From: Acidobacteriota bacterium
GTDB taxonomy: Bacteria; Acidobacteriota; Terriglobia; Terriglobales; Acidobacteriaceae
Direction: 5' to 3'
Assembly (NCBI GenBank): GCA_003225615.1
Contig: QIAS01000004.1
Location: forward strand, 1 to 5,553
Length of the DNA stretch: 5,553 bases
Positions within the stretch are counted from its first letter, which is position 1; each line of letters starts with the position of its first letter. Position numbers and translations under genes: made by a program. Below the pieces are notes generated by a model. That model saw only the letters and a program-made list of their open reading frames with translations, did no database searches and was not told where the DNA came from. Shown piece by piece: positions 4,936-5,553 of this stretch.

Positions 4936-5553
4936 TCAGAAAAGAAACTTCAGAGCAAATTGAAGTTGTCGTGCCGATTGCGAACCAGTGATATTTCCGA
5001 AATTAGCATTGCTACTGGTGGCGCCAGTTACCGGAGTCCCCGGATCGAACGAGCCACCCGCCGGTCCTCCCAGGAACGTCCATACCGGATGGTTGAAGGC
5101 GTTCAAAGCCTCAAACCGGAACTCCAGTCTCTTGTTTTCGGTGAGGAGGAATTCTTTGTGAAGATTAAGGTCCACGTTGGCATAGCCGGGACCGCGAATG
5201 TTCCCTACCGAACAAGTACCGAATTGGTTGGTCGGATGCGAGACGTTACTCGGATCAAACCACTGGATAAATCCTGGCGCCGTAGAAGTGCCGTCTACTC
5301 GCTTGTTGACTACGTGAACCGGGCCATTGCAATTCGGCCTTGCGCTTAGGAAGTAATTGCCGATGCCATTCGTATTCGAGGGATCACCGTTGAAAGCGCC
5401 CCAACCACCAAACTCATTCAGGGTCAGAGCGTTTCCGGTATGCAGAGTGATGATCCCTCCGATCTCCCAGTTGCCAACCACAGTATTGAGTACCGGGCTG
5501 ATATCTCTTCCAAACTGCTTGCCGTGGCCGATTGGAAGTTGGTAAGTAACGTA
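4936..5553 (-). CDS. TonB-dependent receptor, C-terminal part (Oar-like; 5' end outside the window)
   Basis: The last 205 codons of a larger outer-membrane receptor are present; the frame is open to base 5553 and begins YVTYQLPIGHGKQFGRDISP. A GTG at 5481 is not the true start, because barrel-like sequence continues upstream of it. Alternating polar and hydrophobic strands, the NWEIGGIITLHTGNALTL segment, FRFEALNAFNHPVW and QLQFALKFLF with a terminal Phe mark the last strands of a beta-barrel and its assembly signal. Such proteins in Acidobacteriota commonly exceed 1000 residues, with an N-terminal carboxypeptidase-like domain and plug, not visible here. They are thought to import large or complex substrates with TonB energy; the ligand is unknown. 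Two cysteines (in RPNCNG and GTCSVG) lie in a predicted surface-loop region and might form a disulphide. A strong terminator follows the TGA stop. Confidence 0.88.
   Translation of the reverse strand, partial: YVTYQLPIGHGKQFGRDISPVLNTVVGNWEIGGIITLHTGNALTLNEFGGWGAFNGDPSNTNGIGNYFLSARPNCNGPVHVVNKRVDGTSTAPGFIQWFDPSNVSHPTNQFGTCSVGNIRGPGYANVDLNLHKEFLLTENKRLEFRFEALNAFNHPVWTFLGGPAGGSFDPGTPVTGATSSNANFGNITGSQSARQLQFALKFLF

Noticed and set aside
4960..5349. Plus-strand open frame of 129 codons
   Set aside because: It lies antisense to the receptor barrel, whose sequence is clearly the coding one; the translation is Arg/Ser-rich as shadow frames often are.
5479..5481. GTG at 5481 as the start of a small 181-residue protein
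   Set aside because: The frame stays open to the window edge and the upstream residues (YVTYQLPIGHGKQFG) are typical receptor barrel sequence, so the gene is truncated by the window, not short.

Overview
The window looks like a chromosomal segment of an Acidobacteriota member (Terriglobia-like), probably from soil or a metagenome. The main reason is the gene fragment at the right end. It has the C-terminal beta-barrel features of the large Oar-like TonB-dependent receptors that are greatly expanded in that phylum: a 'FEALNAFNHPVW' segment, a 'GNITGSQSARQLQFALKF' segment and a terminal Phe. The multihaem cytochrome and the exported TPR protein fit the same lineage. The assignment rests on remembered family features, not on a search.

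Layout, left to right. (1) Positions 1-160 hold the last 52 codons of an unrecognised plus-strand gene. (2) sodC (194-709, +) encodes an exported Cu,Zn superoxide dismutase with all metal ligands present. A consensus TATAAT sits so close to its ATG that the mRNA may be leaderless. (3) Positions 710-864 form a convergent intergenic gap with a 14-bp-stem hairpin whose core is a perfect 21-bp palindrome. (4) A minus-strand membrane metallophosphoesterase (865-2319) has four N-terminal membrane segments, an internal twin-arginine motif, a fifth membrane segment and a calcineurin-like domain. The first His of its GHxH motif is replaced by Asp. (5) Positions 2320-2557 form a 238-bp gap with several small inverted repeats. 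(6) A minus-strand seven-haem c-type cytochrome (2558-3781) follows. (7) A minus-strand exported proline-rich TPR protein (3826-4731) lies 44 bp upstream of the cytochrome and probably shares its transcript. (8) Positions 4732-4935 hold a candidate promoter for that transcript, a hairpin of CCTAGG repeats and a strong intrinsic terminator. (9) The C-terminal 205 codons of the TonB-dependent receptor (4936-5553, -) run off the window edge.

Every recognisable product is predicted to act in the envelope: SOD and cytochrome in the periplasm, TPR protein in the periplasm, phosphoesterase on the outer face of the inner membrane, receptor in the outer membrane. The best-supported functional pairing is TPR protein plus cytochrome, read in that order from one probable transcript. 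The phosphoesterase is co-directional but sits after a 238-bp gap, so it may have its own promoter. I see no mobile element, CRISPR array, tRNA, rRNA or clear defence system. No wholly new system is demonstrable here. The most interesting details are the intergenic hairpin, the possibly leaderless sodC and the phosphoesterase with altered metal site and mixed membrane topology.
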